In this document: positions 11,185 to 14,197 of the stretch, piece by piece
Layout of the letters: each line of letters begins with the position of its first letter
Position numbering within the stretch: the stretch's first letter is position 1
Notes under the pieces: model-generated
Told to the model about the DNA's origin: nothing
What the model saw: the letters and a program-made list of their open reading frames with translations, nothing else
The model's database searches: none
Program-made: the position numbers and the translations under genes
Assembly: GCA_003235465.1 (NCBI GenBank)
Contig: QJWD01000429.1
Location: forward strand, 1-14,197
Reading direction: 5' to 3'
Source of the DNA: Nitrospirota bacterium
GTDB lineage: Bacteria > Nitrospinota > Nitrospinia > Nitrospinales > VA-1
Length of the DNA: 14,197 nt

Positions 11185-12314
11185 AGCTTTATCGCATACG
11201 CGCCGTGGTGCGAAAGGAGTTTCTCCATATTCTGCGCGATCCGCGCAGCATTGGCATGGGTATCGGCATCCCCGTTATCCTGCTTCTGCTATTCGGGTTC
11301 GCCCTCACCCTGGATGTGGACGATGTCCCGGTCACAGTGTGGGATCAGAGCCGGACCCCCGCCAGCCGCGAGCTTTTGAGCCGCTTTTCCGGCTCGCGGT
11401 ATTTCAAGCTGAATGAAGCCGCCGAAAATTACGCCACCGTGGTTGAGGCCATCGACCGGCGCAGGAGCCTCGCCGGCCTGATCATTCCCCGTGAATTTTC
11501 CCAAAACCTTGCCGCCGGCCGCCCGGCCCAAATCCAGTGGATCGTGGATGGCAGCGATTCGAACACCGCCTCCATCGCCACAGGCTACGCGCGGGCCATT
11601 GTGAGGACCTATTCCCAGGAAACCATCCTGAACGGAATGCAAAGAAAAACCGGGAGGACCCTGGACCCGCCCCTCGAGGTTGAGCCCCGCGTCTGGTTCA
11701 ACGCCGAACTGGAATCGAGAAACTACATCATCCCGGGCCTCATAGCGGTCATCATGATGGTCATCGCGGCGCTCCTCACGTCACTCACCGTGGCCCGCGA
11801 ATGGGAGCGCGGAACAATGGAGCAGCTCATCTCGACGCCCCTCACGGGGCCGGAACTCATCCTTGGCAAACTGTTCCCTTATTTCGTGATCGGTATGTGC
11901 GATGTGCTGCTGGCCGTTTTGATGGGACGATACCTGTTCGACGTTCCCCTGCGCGGCAGCCTTTTGCTCCTGTTCATTCTGGCGGCGGATTTTCTAATCG
12001 GCGCGCTTTCCCTCGGCATCTTCATCAGCATCGTCACAAAGAATCAGCTATTGGCCAATCAGCTGGCGCTCCTCACCACGTTCATTCCGGCGTTCATCCT
12101 TTCCGGTTTCGCCTTCCCCATCAGCAACATGCCCAGCGTGATTCAGGGCATCAGCCACCTCATTCCCGCTCGTTATATGGTCACCATCCTGAAGGGAATT
12201 TACCTGAAGGGGGTGGGCCTTTCTGTGCTGCACCTGGAAGCGGCGCTCATGGCGCTTTTTGCCGCCATCATGCTGGTTCTGGCGGTGGTCAAATTCCGCA
12301 AGAACCTGGAGTAG
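11181..12314 (+). CDS. ybhS: ABC-2 type permease 1 (YbhS-like)
   Basis: A 377-residue inner-membrane subunit with the ABC-2 exporter layout. An amphipathic start (VVRKEFLHILRDPRS) leads to a first membrane helix at about 24-43. A large periplasmic loop of about 135 residues follows, then five further helices (about 184-205, 232-252, 258-282, 294-315, 352-370). Between helices 2 and 3 is the conserved cytoplasmic segment EWERGTMEQLISTPL (207-221), a contact region for the ATPases. The loop ends with WFNAELESRNYIIPG (172-186), nearly the same as in permease 2, so the two are diverged paralogues forming one channel. Translation starts at GTG overlapping the ATPase stop. Substrates of this group are cationic drugs and dyes in the E. 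coli relative; the substrate here cannot be read from sequence. Confidence 0.9.
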   Translation: MKLYRIRAVVRKEFLHILRDPRSIGMGIGIPVILLLLFGFALTLDVDDVPVTVWDQSRTPASRELLSRFSGSRYFKLNEAAENYATVVEAIDRRRSLAGLIIPREFSQNLAAGRPAQIQWIVDGSDSNTASIATGYARAIVRTYSQETILNGMQRKTGRTLDPPLEVEPRVWFNAELESRNYIIPGLIAVIMMVIAALLTSLTVAREWERGTMEQLISTPLTGPELILGKLFPYFVIGMCDVLLAVLMGRYLFDVPLRGSLLLLFILAADFLIGALSLGIFISIVTKNQLLANQLALLTTFIPAFILSGFAFPISNMPSVIQGISHLIPARYMVTILKGIYLKGVGLSVLHLEAALMALFAAIMLVLAVVKFRKNLE

Positions 12315-12316
12315 CC

Positions 12317-13447
12317 ATGTTCGATCGCTTGAAACACATGTTGATCAAGGAATTTATCCAGATCTTCCGCGACCCCAGGATGAAGATCATCATTTTCCTG
12401 CCCCCGGTGTTTCAGATGATCATTTTTGGCTACGCCGTCAGCACCGACGTGCGGAACGTGTCCACCGCGGTTTACGATCTGGACAACAGCACGGCGAGCC
12501 GCGAAATCGTCGCCCACTTTGAGCGGTCGGGATACTTCAGCGTCGACGCCCGCGTGAGCGACGAGCGCACCCTGAGCTACGTGTTGGACCGCGGTGACGC
12601 CGAGATCGTCATCAAACTGAACAAGGGTTTCGAACACGAATTGAACGGCGGGCGCACGGCGCATCTCCAGGTGATCGCCGACGGCACGGATTCCAATACC
12701 GCCCGGCTGGCCCTCAATTACAGCGAGGAGATCACGGCCCAATACGCGCGCGAGGTTCTCGCCTCGCGCATCTCGCGCATGTCCGGCCCGCTGGACGTTC
12801 TCACCGGGGTCGATCTGGAGGTACGCGCCTGGTTCAACGAAAATCTGGAAAGCCGCAATTTTTATGTTCCCGGCGTGATCAGCCTGCTGGTCATGGTTGT
12901 CACCGTCATGCTCACCAGCATGGCTGTGGTTCGGGAAAGGGAGATCGGTACGATGGAGCAGATGCTCGTGACGCCAATTCGCCCCGGCGAGTTCATCCTT
13001 GGGAAGACCATCCCCTTCGCCTGCATCGGGTTTCTCGACGTGATCCTGATATCCACGGTGGCGGTATTTTGGTTTGAGGTGCCGATTCGCGGCAACCCCT
13101 TCCTGCTGCTGTTCTCCGCCGGTCTCTATCTTATGACGACGCTCGGCATCGGCCTGTTTATCTCCACCATCAGCCAAACGCAGCAGCAGGCGATCATGAC
13201 CGCCTTCTTTTTCATCCTGCCCGCCTCCCTGCTTTCGGGATTCGTTTTCCCCGTGTTCAACATGCCCGAAGCCGTGCAGTGGATCACGCTCTTCAACCCG
13301 ATGCGTCATTTCCTCGTGATCATCCGGGGAATTTTTCTGAAAGGCGTGGGGGCGGATGTGCTGTGGCCGCAAATGGCGGCTCTCTTCACCCTGGGCGTGC
13401 TCACCCTGGCCATCACCATCCGCCGTTTCAAAAAAACGCTTATTTGA
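12317..13447 (+). CDS. ybhR: ABC-2 type permease 2 (YbhR-like)
   Basis: A 376-residue inner-membrane partner of the preceding permease, of nearly identical length and layout: start helix LIKEFIQIFRDPRMK, first membrane segment at about 24-42, a periplasmic loop to about 183, then five helices at the C-terminal half. Shared marks include WFNENLESRNFYVPG (172-186) and EREIGTMEQMLVTPI (207-221), aligned residue for residue with permease 1. The frame is open far upstream (to 11801) inside permease 1, but the true start is the ATG at 12317, with GGAG at 12308-12311 and two bases after the previous stop codon. It is the last gene of the operon and faces a convergent gene. Paralogy within the operon indicates an old tandem duplication. 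Confidence 0.9.
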   Translation: MFDRLKHMLIKEFIQIFRDPRMKIIIFLPPVFQMIIFGYAVSTDVRNVSTAVYDLDNSTASREIVAHFERSGYFSVDARVSDERTLSYVLDRGDAEIVIKLNKGFEHELNGGRTAHLQVIADGTDSNTARLALNYSEEITAQYAREVLASRISRMSGPLDVLTGVDLEVRAWFNENLESRNFYVPGVISLLVMVVTVMLTSMAVVREREIGTMEQMLVTPIRPGEFILGKTIPFACIGFLDVILISTVAVFWFEVPIRGNPFLLLFSAGLYLMTTLGIGLFISTISQTQQQAIMTAFFFILPASLLSGFVFPVFNMPEAVQWITLFNPMRHFLVIIRGIFLKGVGADVLWPQMAALFTLGVLTLAITIRRFKKTLI

Positions 13448-13490
13448 AACCGCATCAAGCGATTCGGTTCGGGCTCTTGGGCGGGAGTGC

Positions 13491-13526
13491 GGGAGAGCGC
13501 TCCCCCATTCAGGCAGGCGCCTTTTT
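13491..13526 (+). terminator. probable terminator of the efflux operon
   Basis: After the permease stop come GGGAG-AGCG-CTCCC (13491-13504) and then a smaller stem, AGGC-AGGC-GCCT (13511-13522), running directly into TTTTT (13522-13526). The second stem plus T-run has the form of an intrinsic terminator but has only four pairs; the first may assist. There is no equivalent A-rich arrangement for the converging minus-strand gene. Confidence 0.35.
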
Positions 13527-13537
13527 CCGGGCTGGAG

Positions 13538-13780
13538 CTACAACTTGCAGACGCCGGTGTCTTCGTCGTAGAAGAAGGTGTCGCCGTTGGGGCCGCGGTA
13601 GGTGATTTCCTTGACCTGCCACAGGTGCTTTTTCTTGACGTCGGCCTCGGCGGCGATGTAGCGGCCGTTATGCTCGCGCTGCAGGAGGAGAAACTTGTTG
13701 TCGTTGTTGGAGACGATCTGCCATTCGTGGTAATCGCATTGCACGATTCCCTTGTCGTAGTCGATGTTGATGATGTTCAT
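13538..13780 (-). CDS. small protein of unknown function downstream of the S41 protease
   Basis: An 80-residue protein I do not recognise. It is rich in charged and aromatic residues (DYDKGIVQCDYHEWQIV; GDTFFYDEDTG), has no signal peptide or membrane helix, and holds two cysteines (15 and 78). Alternating hydrophobic and polar stretches suggest a small all-beta fold. The start is well supported: AAGGAAGG (minus strand, bases 13783-13790) lies two bases from the ATG, with AAGGA properly spaced. The gene begins 18 bases after the stop of the S41 protease gene and on the same strand, so the two are probably cotranscribed. Its codon use is less GC-extreme than its neighbours, as expected from its Asn/Asp/Lys/Tyr content. 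It may be lineage-specific. Confidence 0.75.
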   Translation of the reverse strand: MNIINIDYDKGIVQCDYHEWQIVSNNDNKFLLLQREHNGRYIAAEADVKKKHLWQVKEITYRGPNGDTFFYDEDTGVCKL

Positions 13781-13798
13781 GGCCTTCCTTAACTCAAT

Positions 13799-14197
13799 TT
13801 AATAAACGATATTGGCGGCGATTTCGCGCGCGTTCTCCAGCGGGTTGTGCTTGTTGTCGGGCCGGGTGGCGTTTTTAAGGACCATCTGCGCGAATTGCAG
13901 GCTGGAGTCGTGCGTCTCGTCGAGCTTGCGGCCCTGCTTCTCGAGGTACTTGGCGAGACGGTCCTCAACCAGCTGGATGAGGGGCTTCGGGCTTAGCGCG
14001 CCTCCTTTTTCACCCGCCGGGGCCAGGGGGTTGCCTTCGATCATCGAGACGTCCTTGACGATTTTGATTTCGGGCACGATGCCGTGCTCGGTGATGTCGA
14101 TGCCGGAGGGGGTGAAGTATTTCGAGGTGGTGAGCCTGAGGCCGGAGCCGTCGCTGATGCGGAAGATGGTTTGCACCGAGCCCTTGCCGTAGGAGTT
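13799..14197 (-). CDS. ctpA: C-terminal part of a CtpA/Prc-type S41 carboxy-terminal processing protease (partial)
   Basis: The last 132 residues of a serine protease that trims C-termini of envelope proteins; the 5' part lies beyond the window edge. The first residues visible are NSYGKGSVQTI, the conserved motif that carries the catalytic lysine of the Ser-Lys pair. Next come DGSGLRLTTSKYFTPSGIDI and HGIVPEI, both hallmarks of the CtpA family. The catalytic serine and PDZ domain must lie upstream, outside the window. The tail after about residue 60 is variable and charged, ending NIVY, and may mediate oligomerisation. A GTG within the motif region (14176) is not a real start. The gene is followed 18 bases later by the small unknown gene. 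Confidence 0.9.
   Translation of the reverse strand, partial: NSYGKGSVQTIFRISDGSGLRLTTSKYFTPSGIDITEHGIVPEIKIVKDVSMIEGNPLAPAGEKGGALSPKPLIQLVEDRLAKYLEKQGRKLDETHDSSLQFAQMVLKNATRPDNKHNPLENAREIAANIVY

Noticed and set aside
11801..12316. A 548-residue version of permease 2 starting inside permease 1.
   Set aside because: The extra 172 residues are Pro/His/Arg-rich out-of-frame sequence; the ATG at 12317 has GGAG and matches permease 1 in length and layout.

Overview
The window reads as a piece of chromosome from a GC-rich Gram-negative bacterium. The evidence is exported thiol-disulfide proteins with signal peptides, an HlyD-type periplasmic adaptor, a sigma-54 promoter, and housekeeping genes (an Mrp/NBP35 ATPase, a DHH-CBS-tRNA nucleotidyltransferase fusion, a CtpA-type protease) arranged as in deltaproteobacterial-type lineages. 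Nitrospinota or a related phylum is my best guess, but nothing in the sequence proves it. I see no tRNA, rRNA, CRISPR array, transposase, integrase or attachment site.

Layout. (1) Bases 1-1108: a near-perfect -24/-12 promoter and a structured leader precede a two-gene unit. It encodes an 81-residue four-cysteine protein and, overlapping it by ATGA, a protein with an N-terminal XRE-type helix-turn-helix and a C-terminal receiver domain. (2) Bases 1109-2244: a 230-base control region with overlapping -35/-10 elements, a near-perfect 13-base direct repeat and an inverted repeat, then an Mrp/NBP35 P-loop ATPase with an extra N-terminal cysteine cluster. (3) Bases 2288-6777: a new promoter, then three co-directional genes: an exported DsbA-like protein, an exported stand-alone DsbD-alpha-like protein, and an 865-residue fusion of a DHH/DHHA1 phosphoesterase, a CBS pair and a class II tRNA nucleotidyltransferase. 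(4) Bases 6836-8020: a strong promoter and two overlapping leucine-rich-repeat genes, both built on an exact 27-residue period, one cytoplasmic with an acidic tail and one exported. (5) Bases 8047-13447: a tightly overlapping five-gene efflux operon of the YbhG-F-S-R type (HlyD adaptor, two ABC ATPases, two ABC-2 permeases). (6) Bases 13538-14197, minus strand: the C-terminal part of a CtpA-type S41 protease running off the window edge, then a small protein of unknown function, converging on the efflux operon.

How the genes work together. The efflux genes overlap or nearly touch throughout, so they are surely one transcript and one complex. The two ATPases look like the separated halves of the fused YbhF ATPase. 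Their sequence defects are complementary: ATPase 1 has lost the H-loop histidine and ATPase 2 has lost the LSGGQ signature. In a head-to-tail heterodimer both defects fall in the same ATP site, leaving one consensus and one degenerate site. The most promising less-described elements are the sigma-54-driven zinc-ribbon/HTH-REC pair with its SD-pairing leader, the cytoplasmic/exported LRR pair, and the perfect inverted repeat touching the start of the efflux operon. I did not find a clearly novel multi-gene defence or biosynthetic system.
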